This document shows positions 55,920-64,000 of a stretch of 64,000 nucleotides of DNA, piece by piece (position 1 is the first letter of the stretch; the number at the start of each line of letters is the position of its first letter). The stretch covers positions 2,170,001-2,234,000 of the forward strand of contig NZ_OMPD01000014.1 of assembly GCF_900312745.1 (NCBI RefSeq). Direction: 5' to 3'. The position numbers were made by a program, and so were the translations under genes. The notes beneath the pieces were generated by a model. It searched no databases. It saw only the letters and a list, made by a program, of their open reading frames with translations, and had not been told where the DNA came from. Origin of the DNA: Aquimarina sp. AU58 (lineage in GTDB: Bacteria > Bacteroidota > Bacteroidia > Flavobacteriales > Flavobacteriaceae).

Positions 55920-57023
55920 GTGTTATCTTTTGATAAAAATTTCGACATACTATACACCAATCAAGCGATTATTGTGTTTATAGAATTTACACCAGAAATA
56001 AATAAAGTATACTTTATAGGTCAATATACTTTTTTCCAGATTTTATCGGGTAGTGGTAGTATTCAGGTTGATTTTAAGAACTACTTCGATTGGCAAAATA
56101 AAGCTATTTACCTCGAAAAAGGACAGTATATAAAATTTCTTTCAGATAACTTCCTGATCCGAAAAATAGAATTTCCTGATGAAACGGTGATTAGAAATAA
56201 AGAGTTTAGAGTGTTATTTAAACATCTTATCTCTCTTGGGTATATTAATTTTGATGGATCTGGGGATTTTCAAAAAATAACAAATCAAATAGAATATGAT
56301 ATAGAAGTAGATCGTATCATAGATGCTTCTGCAGAACAATGGTATTACCAAAATCCGTTTCAGGCAAATAAGGAAGAGTACCGTGTTATTTTTGATACGA
56401 AGGATATCATTGATATGCAATATTCTAGTAATATTAACAATAGAGAACTCACCGCTTTGATTGATAAAAATGGATATAATATCCAATCTTTAATTAAAAA
56501 TAAAATAGGAATTTCTCTAAAATCTCTGTTATCTGGTAAAAAACTATTAGAAAGTAAAAAGGAGATTGCTTTTACCGATAAAAGTATTAAGGAAATATCT
56601 TATGATTTGGGATACAATGATCCGGCGTATTTTACCAGAGTTTTTAAAAATAATGTGGGTAGAAATCCGTTAGAATTTAGAGAAGATTTTGACTATCAAA
56701 ATAGAGATCTTTTCTCTCAGAATATCCTCGAACTTCTTCAGCAATATCATACCAAAGAAAGAACACTTGACTTTTATGCTTCAGAAATGAACCTTTCTCC
56801 AAAAGTACTATCCAGAAAAGTGAAAGATAAAATGCAAACTTCTTTGGGGAAACTTATTAGATCTGAGATGGTTAATACATCAAAGTCTCTTTTGGTTAAA
56901 AACCTTACAATTAAAGAGATTTCGATAGAATTAGGTTTTGAAGAACCTAACCATTTTTCTAACTTTTTTAAGCATTATACAGGAGAATCTCCATCACATT
57001 TCAAAAGCACATTTCAAAAATAA
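55920..57023 (+). CDS. AraC-family regulator with two HTH regions
   Basis: A 367-aa DNA-binding protein. The N-terminal about 110 residues are a cupin-like ligand domain (YTFFQILSGSGSIQVDF). Two AraC-type HTH stretches are visible: one near 215-250 (SIKEISYDLGYNDPAYFTRVFKNNVGRNPLEFR) and one near 325-365 (TIKEISIELGFEEPNHFSNFFKHYTGESPSHFK). Having two complete C-terminal HTH signatures is unusual. Start GTG at 55920. A terminator follows, then the NTF2-like and YHS genes that it may control. Confidence 0.85.
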   Translation: MLSFDKNFDILYTNQAIIVFIEFTPEINKVYFIGQYTFFQILSGSGSIQVDFKNYFDWQNKAIYLEKGQYIKFLSDNFLIRKIEFPDETVIRNKEFRVLFKHLISLGYINFDGSGDFQKITNQIEYDIEVDRIIDASAEQWYYQNPFQANKEEYRVIFDTKDIIDMQYSSNINNRELTALIDKNGYNIQSLIKNKIGISLKSLLSGKKLLESKKEIAFTDKSIKEISYDLGYNDPAYFTRVFKNNVGRNPLEFREDFDYQNRDLFSQNILELLQQYHTKERTLDFYASEMNLSPKVLSRKVKDKMQTSLGKLIRSEMVNTSKSLLVKNLTIKEISIELGFEEPNHFSNFFKHYTGESPSHFKSTFQK

Positions 57024-57049
57024 AAAGTACAAGAACTAGTACTTTTTTT
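57022..57049 (+). terminator. Rho-independent terminator after the AraC gene
   Basis: AAAAAGTAC (57022-57030) pairs with GTACTTTTTTT (57039-57049); it starts at the stop codon of the AraC gene. Confidence 0.7.
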
Positions 57050-57131
57050 GTAGCCCTCTTTCCTCGACATATCCAGAAATTTGTAGTGTAATTACAAAAC
57101 AATATTTGTTTAATCATTTAAAAATAAAACA

Positions 57132-57482
57132 ATGGATATTAAAGCATTAGCTACAGAAATGGATAGTATTGTTACACAAGGAGCAATAGTAGATGCAGTA
57201 AAACAATTTTTTGCTGAGGATGCTACAACCTCTGATTATAATAACCTTACTACCAAAAATAAAGCTCAAATGGTAGAAAAGATGGAGGGTTTTGCCAATT
57301 CTATTAAAAAAGTAAATAGTATAACTCACCACCATACGATAGTAGATGGTAATGTTTCGGCTTCAGAATTTACATTTGATTTCGAGATGACCGATAATAG
57401 TACAATTTATTGGCATGAAATCATCAGGCGAATATGGAACAATGACGGATTAGTTATACAAGAAGAATATTTTAACGCTTAA
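57132..57482 (+). CDS. NTF2-like (SnoaL-type) protein
   Basis: A 116-aa small cytosolic protein with the cone-shaped NTF2/SnoaL-like pattern: an N-terminal helix, FFAEDATTSDYNNL, NSITHHHTIVDGNVSASEFTF and a C-terminal strand IYWHEIIRRIWNNDGLVIQEEYF. Such folds serve as small-molecule isomerases, hydrolases or carriers; the substrate is unknown. It is 10 bp from the YHS gene, so they form a pair. Confidence 0.75.
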   Translation: MDIKALATEMDSIVTQGAIVDAVKQFFAEDATTSDYNNLTTKNKAQMVEKMEGFANSIKKVNSITHHHTIVDGNVSASEFTFDFEMTDNSTIYWHEIIRRIWNNDGLVIQEEYFNA

Positions 57483-57492
57483 AACAAAGAAA

Positions 57493-57969
57493 ATGAAAAC
57501 TTTAAAAAATATAAAAATAGTACTAGTAGTAATGATAATGACAACCATGACTACTATTGCGCAGGATAAGAAAGGAAATAATATTGATAACAGCAATATA
57601 GCGCTACAGGGATATAGTCCTGTATCTTATCTGGATCTTGGTATTGCACAACGAGGAAATAAAGAATATAAATCTGAACATGAGAAGGTTGTGTATTATT
57701 TTACCTCTAAAGAGCAGAAGTCTAAATTTGATAAGAACCCTAAACAATACTTACCACAATATGGAGGATTCTGTGCATTTGGTGTATATGCTGGCGCTAA
57801 ATTTAGACCCGATCCGAATAAGTTTGTAGTAAAAGATGGGAAGTACTTTTTGTTTTTGTATAATATAGAGTTAGATGCACAACAATTATGGCTTGCAGAA
57901 AACAATCACAAAAAATTAGTGGCAAAGGCTAATAGTAATTGGGAGAAACTTCGTAATACATATAATTAA
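57493..57969 (+). CDS. YHS domain-containing exported protein
   Basis: A 158-aa protein with a signal peptide (hydrophobic core then TIAQDKKG). It carries the YHS-domain pattern: GYSPVSYLDLG, VYYFTSKEQKSKFDKNPKQYLPQYGGFCAFGVYAG. YHS domains are small, often metal-associated modules. It lies downstream of the AraC regulator and NTF2-like gene. Function unknown. Confidence 0.85.
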   Translation: MKTLKNIKIVLVVMIMTTMTTIAQDKKGNNIDNSNIALQGYSPVSYLDLGIAQRGNKEYKSEHEKVVYYFTSKEQKSKFDKNPKQYLPQYGGFCAFGVYAGAKFRPDPNKFVVKDGKYFLFLYNIELDAQQLWLAENNHKKLVAKANSNWEKLRNTYN

Positions 57970-58033
57970 AGGTTTTGATACTTTTCTTTAGTCTAGTAGA
58001 AAAGTTCTAACCGGTGTTTAGTTTTTCTTTTGT

Positions 58034-58069
58034 AGAGCACCTTAGCTCATTGGTTAGGGTGTTCTTTGA
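58034..58069 (+). terminator. hairpin with T-rich tail after the YHS gene
   Basis: AGAGCACCTTA (58034-58044) pairs with TAGGGTGTTCT (58055-58065) over 11 bp with two wobble pairs, then TTT. It lies about 65 bp after the YHS stop and is a likely terminator. Its loop region resembles a tRNA D-arm. Confidence 0.5.
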
Positions 58070-58165
58070 TGAATAGGATAAAGGATGAAACAAATCTTAA
58101 ATAAGTTAAGTAAAACCATATTATTTTATAATTTACTAATCAGTTTATAAAACGCAGTATCTATT

Positions 58166-58738
58166 ATGCAAAAATTATTGTCTTTGATTTCAAAATGTAG
58201 TGAGTGTGCAGCGCAATTAGAACTAGGACCAAGACCAATAGTTTCGGCACATGCGTATAGTAGAATAGTAATCATAGGGCAAGCTCCCGGAAGTATCGTT
58301 CATAAATCGGGAATTCCATGGGATGATAAGAGCGGGCAAAATTTAAGAGCCTGGATGGGGATAGATGATGAAACGTTCTATAATCCCGAAAAAATAGCAC
58401 TTGTACCTATGGGGTTTTGCTACCCGGGAAAAGGGAAATCCGGAGATCTCCCCCCTATAAAAAAATGTGCTCCTTTGTGGCATCAAAAACTATTAACTAA
58501 AATAGAAAATGTAGAACTTGTTTTACTCATTGGGAAATATGCTCAAGAGTATTATTTGGGTGATCGATTAAAAAGAACGTTAACAGATACGGTAAAGAAT
58601 TATAAAGAATATTTGCCAGATTATTTTGTATTGCCACATCCTTCGCCAAGAAATAATATTTGGCAAGCAAAAAATGAATGGTATAAAAAAGAGGTTATAC
58701 CACAGTTACAACTACAAGTTCGCTCGATACTTAAATAA
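58166..58738 (+). CDS. uracil-DNA glycosylase family protein
   Basis: A 190-aa protein of the uracil-DNA glycosylase superfamily. It has the first motif as GQAPGSIVHKSGIPWDD with DKSGQNLRAWMGI (about residues 38-68) and the late motif LPHPSPRNN (near 153). The zinc or Fe-S cysteines of family 4 enzymes are only partly present (CSECAAQ near 11), so the subfamily is unclear. It would remove uracil from DNA or act on a related substrate. Confidence 0.8.
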   Translation: MQKLLSLISKCSECAAQLELGPRPIVSAHAYSRIVIIGQAPGSIVHKSGIPWDDKSGQNLRAWMGIDDETFYNPEKIALVPMGFCYPGKGKSGDLPPIKKCAPLWHQKLLTKIENVELVLLIGKYAQEYYLGDRLKRTLTDTVKNYKEYLPDYFVLPHPSPRNNIWQAKNEWYKKEVIPQLQLQVRSILK

Positions 58739-58792
58739 TTCATATAAGAGCTCTGATCTTGTCTATTAATCCTCTATTCTTAAACAGTGTCT

Positions 58793-59809
58793 TTAAAATG
58801 TAATTGCAATTTTTCCTATGGTTTTGCCTGATTCTAATTTTTGATGAGCTTCTTTAAAGTTCTCAGTAGTAAAACCATTAAGGGTACTATTGAGTGTTGA
58901 TTTAATTTTATTGTTATCAAGCAATGCAGCTATTTTGTTTAAGATATGATGTTGTTCAATCATATCTTCTGTTTTATACATAGATCGTGTATACATTAAC
59001 TCATAGGATAGGGTGATGCTCTTAGATTTAAAAGATCCTATATTGATTTGGTTATCCGGAGATTCTGCAATAGTGCATATATGCCCTTGTGGATCAATTA
59101 ACTCGATTATATTTTCCCAATGATCAGAAGTTCCCGAAAAATTTAGAATGTAGTTTACGGTGTTGATCCCTAAAGCATGTACTTCTTCAATAAGATTATG
59201 ATGATTTACAACATGATCTGCTCCCATATTCTGGCACCATAAACGACTTTCGACACGAGAAGCAGTAGCTATAACGGTTAAATCGGTTAGTTTTTTGGCT
59301 AATTGAGTTGCAATAGAGCCAACACCACCTGCACCACTAATAATTAGTATCGTTTTTTCTTTTCCTTCTCCTGGGGTTAACTTAAGTCTGTCAAACAACG
59401 TCTCCCATGCGGTTAACGAAGTTAAAGGCATCACAGCCGCTTCGGCATCAGAAATAGTATTCGGTTTTTTACCTACTATGCGCTCATCCACTAATTGATA
59501 TTCGGCATTAGATCCGGGACGTGTAATATCTCCTGCATAAAACACTTCGTCTCCTGTTTTAAATAAGGTTACTTTGTCACCTACAGCTTCAACAATACCT
59601 ACAGCATCCCAACCTAATATTTTTGGAGAATCTAATTCTTGATTTAGCGCACTTTTTTGGCGAACTTTATAATCCACAGGATTCATACCCACTACCTTGA
59701 TTTTTATTAATAAATCATGTCCTTTTGGTACAGGCCGATCTGTTTCGAACTGAATTAAACTATTTTCTTCACTTATGGGTAATGATGTTTTGATTCCTAT
59801 TGCTTTCAT
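58793..59809 (-). CDS. zinc-independent quinone oxidoreductase-like MDR dehydrogenase
   Basis: A 338-aa NAD(P)H-dependent oxidoreductase of the medium-chain family, quinone oxidoreductase-like (ZADH/YogA type). N-terminal GroES-like fold with GMNPVDYKVRQKS and LGWDAVGIVEAVGD; the Rossmann motif ISGAGGVGSIATQLAKKL near 155-172. The catalytic and structural zinc cysteines of classic alcohol dehydrogenases are absent. It is divergent from an AraC regulator gene with abutting promoters, which suggests control by that regulator. Confidence 0.85.
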   Translation of the reverse strand: MKAIGIKTSLPISEENSLIQFETDRPVPKGHDLLIKIKVVGMNPVDYKVRQKSALNQELDSPKILGWDAVGIVEAVGDKVTLFKTGDEVFYAGDITRPGSNAEYQLVDERIVGKKPNTISDAEAAVMPLTSLTAWETLFDRLKLTPGEGKEKTILIISGAGGVGSIATQLAKKLTDLTVIATASRVESRLWCQNMGADHVVNHHNLIEEVHALGINTVNYILNFSGTSDHWENIIELIDPQGHICTIAESPDNQINIGSFKSKSITLSYELMYTRSMYKTEDMIEQHHILNKIAALLDNNKIKSTLNSTLNGFTTENFKEAHQKLESGKTIGKIAITF

Positions 59810-59834
59810 AAAAATATGTTTTAATAATTTAGAG

Positions 59835-59850
59835 CAAATTTATACCTTTG
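59835..59850. promoter_or_regulatory. back-to-back divergent -7 boxes
   Basis: CAAATTTA (59835-59842; TAAATTTG on the minus strand) for the oxidoreductase and TACCTTTG (59843-59850, plus strand) for the AraC gene abut exactly. Each promoter's upstream contacts would lie in the other's transcribed region, so RNA polymerase could not occupy both at once. Confidence 0.55.
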
Positions 59851-59903
59851 TACATGTTTTTTAATAGTATATGTTTTCGTTTTAAATGTAAAAATGTGTA
59901 ATT

Positions 59904-60740
59904 ATGAATAAAAAGAATTTATATGAACCTTTTTCGATTGCTTTTGAAACATTAGATCAATCTCCGGTACATGAGCATAAAAACAGTTTTTTTGAATTGG
60001 TTTATATTTTATCGGGTACAGGAATTCAACGTGTAAATAAGAACGAATTTCAATATCATCCCGGACATATGCTTTTATTAACCCCTACAGACATATCTTC
60101 TATAGAAATTAATACAACCACACAATTTTTCTTTTTGAGATTTAATGATATTTATATTAAATCAGGGAAAATAAGTGCTGATAATATTCAACGATTAGAA
60201 TTTATTCTAAAAAATGCAAATCATCAACCGGGCTGTATTTTAAGAAACCTAACAGACAAAACATTGGTCAAACCTATGGTCGAAGCTATGATACGCGAAT
60301 ATGTTAACCGGGATTTATATAATAAAGAAATTATACAGCAGTTGGTAAATACATTAATCGTTATTGTGGCGAGAAATATTGCAAAATACCTTCCTGATGA
60401 GGTAGATGCAGGAACAGAAGAAAAAGCGATGAATATATTACAATATATACAAGAGAATATATACGACCCTAGCAAATTGAGAACTGAAGAAATTTGTGAT
60501 CGGTTTGGTATTTCTAAAACATACCTTGGTCGTTATTTTAAAAAACATACTAGAGAAACATTACAGCAATATATTACGAATTACAGGGTTAGATTAATAG
60601 AAAACAGACTTCAATATAGTGATATGCGCATAACCGAAATTACTGATGAATTAGGATTTACAGATGTTAGTCACCTTAATAAATTTTTTAAAAAGAATAA
60701 AGGAATTAGTCCCACAAAGTATAGGAAAGAATTTATATAG
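59904..60740 (+). CDS. AraC-family transcriptional regulator with cupin domain
   Basis: A 278-aa regulator. N-terminal cupin (HEHKNSFFELVYILSGTGIQ, then YHPGHMLLLTP) and C-terminal tandem HTH typical of AraC (TEEICDRFGISKTYLGRYFK near 195-215, RITEITDELGFTDVSHLNKFFKK near 240-265, GISPTKYRKEF). It is divergent to the oxidoreductase gene and probably controls it and itself. Confidence 0.9.
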   Translation: MNKKNLYEPFSIAFETLDQSPVHEHKNSFFELVYILSGTGIQRVNKNEFQYHPGHMLLLTPTDISSIEINTTTQFFFLRFNDIYIKSGKISADNIQRLEFILKNANHQPGCILRNLTDKTLVKPMVEAMIREYVNRDLYNKEIIQQLVNTLIVIVARNIAKYLPDEVDAGTEEKAMNILQYIQENIYDPSKLRTEEICDRFGISKTYLGRYFKKHTRETLQQYITNYRVRLIENRLQYSDMRITEITDELGFTDVSHLNKFFKKNKGISPTKYRKEFI

Positions 60741-60797
60741 GTTTGCAATTATTTTACCACATAAAGCCTATATCATTTTTTCTGAAATGTATACAAA

Positions 60798-61295
60798 TTA
60801 TAATTTCCGATAAAAAATATGAGCATCTACATATCCTTTTTCAAAATGCTTAAAACCTCCAGGTATGGTTCCTATAATTTCAAAACCATTTGCCAACCAT
60901 ACTTTTATAGCAGCAGCATTGGTACTAACGACCAGGTTAAACTGCATCGCATAATACCCTAATTCTTTTGCTGCATCGATAGAATGCGCACAAAGCTTAT
61001 GTCCAAGGCCCATTCCTCTTTTTTGACTGTTAACCATATATGAAGCATTAGCAATATGACTTCCATATCCGGGCTGATTAGGCTTCAAAATGTAAGCTCC
61101 TACAATTTCTTTTTCTAATTCTGCCACAAAACAGTTATTATTTAGATTTATCCAACTGCTTTCAATCTGTTCTCGTGAAAAACTATCGTCATAAGGGAAA
61201 TAGACTTTTTGATTTACGACTACTTTCCACAGACTCCATATTGCTTCAAAATCACTTTTGTTTGCAGGTCGAATACATATTTCGTGAGATTTCAT
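60798..61295 (-). CDS. GNAT family N-acetyltransferase
   Basis: A 165-aa acetyltransferase. Acetyl-CoA motif A is seen as SQKRGMGLGHKLCAHSIDAA near 92-110 and motif B region in NAAAIKVWLANGFEIIGTIPG near 125-145. It begins 1 bp after the homoserine dehydrogenase gene on the same strand, so it is the last gene of that operon. Substrate unknown. Confidence 0.85.
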   Translation of the reverse strand: MKSHEICIRPANKSDFEAIWSLWKVVVNQKVYFPYDDSFSREQIESSWINLNNNCFVAELEKEIVGAYILKPNQPGYGSHIANASYMVNSQKRGMGLGHKLCAHSIDAAKELGYYAMQFNLVVSTNAAAIKVWLANGFEIIGTIPGGFKHFEKGYVDAHIFYRKL

Positions 61296-61296
61296 A

Positions 61297-62346
61297 TTAG
61301 AAAGAGTTTTTTGAAAGGTTAATAATATCCCTTACTACAGCTGCAGAGGTAGTCATGGGATCTTCTTCATATATTTTCATAGATAGTTCTTCATAATAAT
61401 CGGTTTGTAATTGAATACCCATTTCCCAACCATCACAATTCCCTATAAAAGAACTGGCTTCTACCTTTGTGGGGCGAACCGATAAACTCCAGGTATCTGC
61501 TTTTTTTTCTGCTACAGCTAATAATTTTATTCTTTTATTTTGTATCGTTGCCTGTTTAATGTCTTCAGAAGTAATAGCTCTGATACCTTCTATTTGTATG
61601 TCGGAGATACTGCCAGAGAATTCTGTAAAAGATTTCATGATGATATACAGTTTATTTGCGGTATCATATCCGTCAATATCCAGGGATGGATCAGCTTCTG
61701 CTGCACCTAATCTTTGTGCTTCTTTAACAGCTTCATCAAAAGATCCGTCTTTTTCTAATGTTTCTAAAATAAAATTAGTGGTGGCATTAAAAATCCCTTT
61801 AAAACCAATAAGGTTTGTCGCTTGCAAATCACGTTGTAAAATATTGATCACAGGTAATCCTCCACAAACTGTTGCGCTATATGCTAGTTTACCACCATGC
61901 TTTTTGGCCAGTTGATGCAACTCATCATAGGCTAATACCAAAGGAGCCTTATTGGCACTAACTACAGTCCATCCTTTACTAAGAGCGTTTCGTATTGCTT
62001 GTAATCCCGGATTTCCCGTTTTAAGATTAACCGGTGATCCATCGATCAATACATCAGCGTTTACATGATTTGTGATTTGCTCTATGGCTATACCCGAGAG
62101 ATATCCTGCTAACTGGTTTACTTTATTTCCATTTGATTTTAAATGAATTAATTCTTCGTAGGTGTATCCATTTTTTTTGATGGCAATTCCAGAAGAGTCA
62201 GCCACACCAATAATGTGTATTTCTAGGTTGTGACTTTTTGTGATTATAGCCTTTTTCTCTATCAAAATTTTAAGTACACCAATGTTTACGGTACCTAAAC
62301 CTACAAGGACTATTCTTATTTTTTGTATTGAAGTATGATCATTCAT
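61297..62346 (-). CDS. hom: homoserine dehydrogenase, monofunctional
   Basis: Converts aspartate semialdehyde to homoserine with NAD(P)H, the branch point to threonine and methionine. The 349-aa protein has the Rossmann motif VLVGLGTVNIGV (residues 13-24), SANKAPLVLAYDELH near 130, and the family signature GIFNATTNFIL with EADPSLDIDGYDTANKL near 210-235. No aspartate kinase domain is attached and the C-terminal ACT domain is absent. The operon with a ThrB2-type kinase and thrC fits threonine synthesis. Confidence 0.88.
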   Translation of the reverse strand: MNDHTSIQKIRIVLVGLGTVNIGVLKILIEKKAIITKSHNLEIHIIGVADSSGIAIKKNGYTYEELIHLKSNGNKVNQLAGYLSGIAIEQITNHVNADVLIDGSPVNLKTGNPGLQAIRNALSKGWTVVSANKAPLVLAYDELHQLAKKHGGKLAYSATVCGGLPVINILQRDLQATNLIGFKGIFNATTNFILETLEKDGSFDEAVKEAQRLGAAEADPSLDIDGYDTANKLYIIMKSFTEFSGSISDIQIEGIRAITSEDIKQATIQNKRIKLLAVAEKKADTWSLSVRPTKVEASSFIGNCDGWEMGIQLQTDYYEELSMKIYEEDPMTTSAAVVRDIINLSKNSF

Positions 62347-62360
62347 TGATTAAAATTAGC

Positions 62361-63290
62361 TTAATTAAATATTTTCTCATCAGATATTTTATATAATTGA
62401 TCTACAATATTTTGCATCTCTTCAAAACTGTTTTTTAAGTTCTCTGTGGGGAAAATGATATTAAATTGACGAAATCTCCAAAATGCTGTAGCTGTAGCAG
62501 CATAGATTACAAAAGCCTTAAGTTTTTCTTTTTCTAAAGAGGTCAATGAGGTTATGCTTTGATAACCTTTAAGCAATATGTGAATTTTTGAGAAAATAAT
62601 TTTACCATCTTCACAGCATAGTCCAACAATTGCCATACCCAGATCAAAAATTCTATAATAAAAACATGCCTCTTCAAAATCTATAATAATGGGTTCTCCA
62701 TTTGAATCTATTATCACATTACTATAAAATAAATCCCCATGAATTAGGCTTTTGGGTAGATCAGGATGTAAATTGTCTTTAATATAGTTATGCATATCAG
62801 AGAGCCATATAATGAAAGGATGTTCTGTTGAACTTTCATTAAGCTCATAAAATGTTTGTTCTCCATAAGGATATTTATTTGCAATGTATGGTGGAGACGG
62901 GAGTTGATGTAATTGCCCTAAAGAAACTCCTAGTTTTATTAATATGTCATCACTAAATTGGGTTAATACTGTTCCCGAAATATATTCTTTTAAAAGTAAA
63001 GGTTTATTATCGTAAGTGCTTACAACGCTACCGTTTTTGTTAGGGATAATTTTTGTAGTTGTATAGTGATGATTTTCAAAATGAATTAACAAATTAGCCA
63101 ACTTATCAATTTCTTCAAAAGATTTACTATCACAAATTGATAGTACATATGTATTGGTTTCTGTTTCCAAATAATAATTGGTATTTGCAAATCCTCCATC
63201 CAATGGGTAGTATTGAGTGAGAGGGCTTATATCAAAACCCTGTACTATTTTGAAAATATCTCTTTTGTGAAGATGAGTATATAAAGCCAT
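62361..63290 (-). CDS. APH-fold kinase, probable homoserine kinase type II
   Basis: A 309-aa small-molecule kinase with the aminoglycoside-phosphotransferase fold. Catalytic loop LIHGDLFYSNVII near 190-202 and metal-binding IIIDFEEACFYYRIFDLGMA near 210-230. N-terminal GGFANTNYYLETETNTYVLSI matches the ThrB2-type homoserine kinase. Its position between hom and thrC supports phosphorylation of homoserine. It does not belong to the GHMP-type ThrB family. Confidence 0.75.
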   Translation of the reverse strand: MALYTHLHKRDIFKIVQGFDISPLTQYYPLDGGFANTNYYLETETNTYVLSICDSKSFEEIDKLANLLIHFENHHYTTTKIIPNKNGSVVSTYDNKPLLLKEYISGTVLTQFSDDILIKLGVSLGQLHQLPSPPYIANKYPYGEQTFYELNESSTEHPFIIWLSDMHNYIKDNLHPDLPKSLIHGDLFYSNVIIDSNGEPIIIDFEEACFYYRIFDLGMAIVGLCCEDGKIIFSKIHILLKGYQSITSLTSLEKEKLKAFVIYAATATAFWRFRQFNIIFPTENLKNSFEEMQNIVDQLYKISDEKIFN

Positions 63291-63334
63291 TAGAACAACT
63301 ATATTAAACGTTACTTTTTTTTAGATTTTTTTAC

Positions 63335-64000
63335 TTATTTGTTACTAATTACTTGCATCGTCTTAGGTATTGTTTGATACATATTTTCATAATTACATTC
63401 ATATATTTTTTGACAATATTCTTTAGCATTTTCTATGGAGTGATGTATAGCTTCAGCTGGCAAAGCATTGACATTTAGAGACTCTTTTATAACATCAGAA
63501 AATTTTGAAGGATGTGCAGTAGCTAAGCATAATATTTTAGAATCATTAGGGAATTCAGCTTTTACAGTATTTGCCGCAGCAACAGCCACTGCTGCGTGAG
63601 GATCAAGAAGATATCCCTCTGTTTCGAATACCTCTTGTATGGTGTTTAGTGTTAGTTTATCTGAAATAGAAGCTGTTAAAAATCCTTTGCTAAATTGTTT
63701 ATGAGTATTTTTATCAAACTCTACTCGATTATTTTTCTCAGACTCTTCCATCCATAGTTTTATCTTTTCTGGATTTTGATCAATTGCAAAATATAAATAA
63801 CGCCAAAAATTAATAGGAAGAGAAATGTCTATTGCAGAAGAAGCACAATTGATGACTTTTTCTTTTACATAAATTCCTTCATTAAAAATACGTTGCAGGC
63901 AGTTATTTTGATTGTTTGACAAGATAAATTTTCCGACAGGCAAACCCATTTCTCTTGCTAAAGAGCCAGCGCACAAATTACCAAAGGCGCCCGATGGTAC
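63335..64000 (-). CDS. thrC: threonine synthase, 5' end cut by window edge
   Basis: Makes threonine from O-phosphohomoserine with pyridoxal phosphate. Only the C-terminal about 222 residues lie in the window; the reading frame continues through the edge with PSGAFGNLCAGSLAREMGLP, a PLP-phosphate-binding segment. The C-terminus has the family pattern YLLDPHAAVAVAA and LCLATAHPSKF. It is the first visible gene of the reverse-strand operon, 44 bp before the kinase gene. Confidence 0.88.
   Translation of the reverse strand, partial: VPSGAFGNLCAGSLAREMGLPVGKFILSNNQNNCLQRIFNEGIYVKEKVINCASSAIDISLPINFWRYLYFAIDQNPEKIKLWMEESEKNNRVEFDKNTHKQFSKGFLTASISDKLTLNTIQEVFETEGYLLDPHAAVAVAAANTVKAEFPNDSKILCLATAHPSKFSDVIKESLNVNALPAEAIHHSIENAKEYCQKIYECNYENMYQTIPKTMQVISNK

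Noticed and set aside
58034..58069. tRNA-like sequence (TTAGCTCATTGGTTAGGG)
   Set aside because: Only a D-arm-like part is present, with no anticodon or T arm. An 11-bp stem with a T tail fits a terminator.
61469..61915. Plus-strand ORF of 148 codons within hom
   Set aside because: Antisense to well-conserved homoserine dehydrogenase motifs.

Overview
The window looks like chromosomal DNA of a marine Flavobacteriaceae (Bacteroidetes) bacterium; an Aquimarina-like genus is a guess. Support: low GC, few Shine-Dalgarno sites, Bacteroidetes -7 promoter boxes (TAnnTTTG), Cys-anchored lipoproteins, very large Sec-exported proteins with SprB-like, DUF11-like and RHS domains, and family-typical housekeeping genes (fused CcsBA, KdsC, DUF2520).

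Layout. 1-9310: an NhaC antiporter (cut by the left edge), a possible small RNA with twin terminators, a CPBP protease, a reverse-strand run (DUF2520 - kdsC - rdgB), a di-heme cytochrome c peroxidase-like lipoprotein and a fused ccsBA gene. 9311-43953: an accessory island bounded by two direct copies of a ~67-bp repeat (R1, R3). It holds a 2030-aa modular LRR/Ig surface protein, an OmpH/Skp-like protein, a lipoprotein, and three giant proteins (1867, 1672 and 3600 aa) that look like an RHS/SpvB shell split over three polypeptides. The last one ends in a polymorphic-toxin tip followed by a candidate immunity gene. 44154-55765: one operon for a type II secretion system (pseudopilins, GspF, GspG, prepilin peptidase, GspE, GspD, GspL-, GspM- and GspC-like) with a MORN-repeat lipoprotein in front. 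55920-64000: an AraC regulator with NTF2-like and YHS proteins, a uracil-DNA glycosylase family protein, a divergent AraC/oxidoreductase pair, and a reverse-strand threonine operon (thrC cut by the right edge, homoserine kinase-like gene, hom, GNAT).

The most interesting part is 39079-43667. The 3' end of the RHS toxin gene (tip A plus immunity A) is mirrored by a silent, promoterless cassette on the opposite strand: tip B, an LHH-type nuclease, plus a SUKH immunity gene. The two cassettes share a perfect 147-bp inverted repeat at their RHS-core ends, a REP-like palindrome after each immunity gene, and a ~60-bp inverted repeat at their distal ends. A tyrosine recombinase gene sits at the centre of symmetry beside a perfect 13-8-13 palindrome of loxP-like form. 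Inversion through the 147-bp repeats would keep the reading frame and replace the expressed toxin/immunity pair with the silent one. I read this as a candidate toxin-tip switching (shufflon-like) system; the switching itself is inference.

All calls come from reading the sequence and translations by eye; no database search was run.
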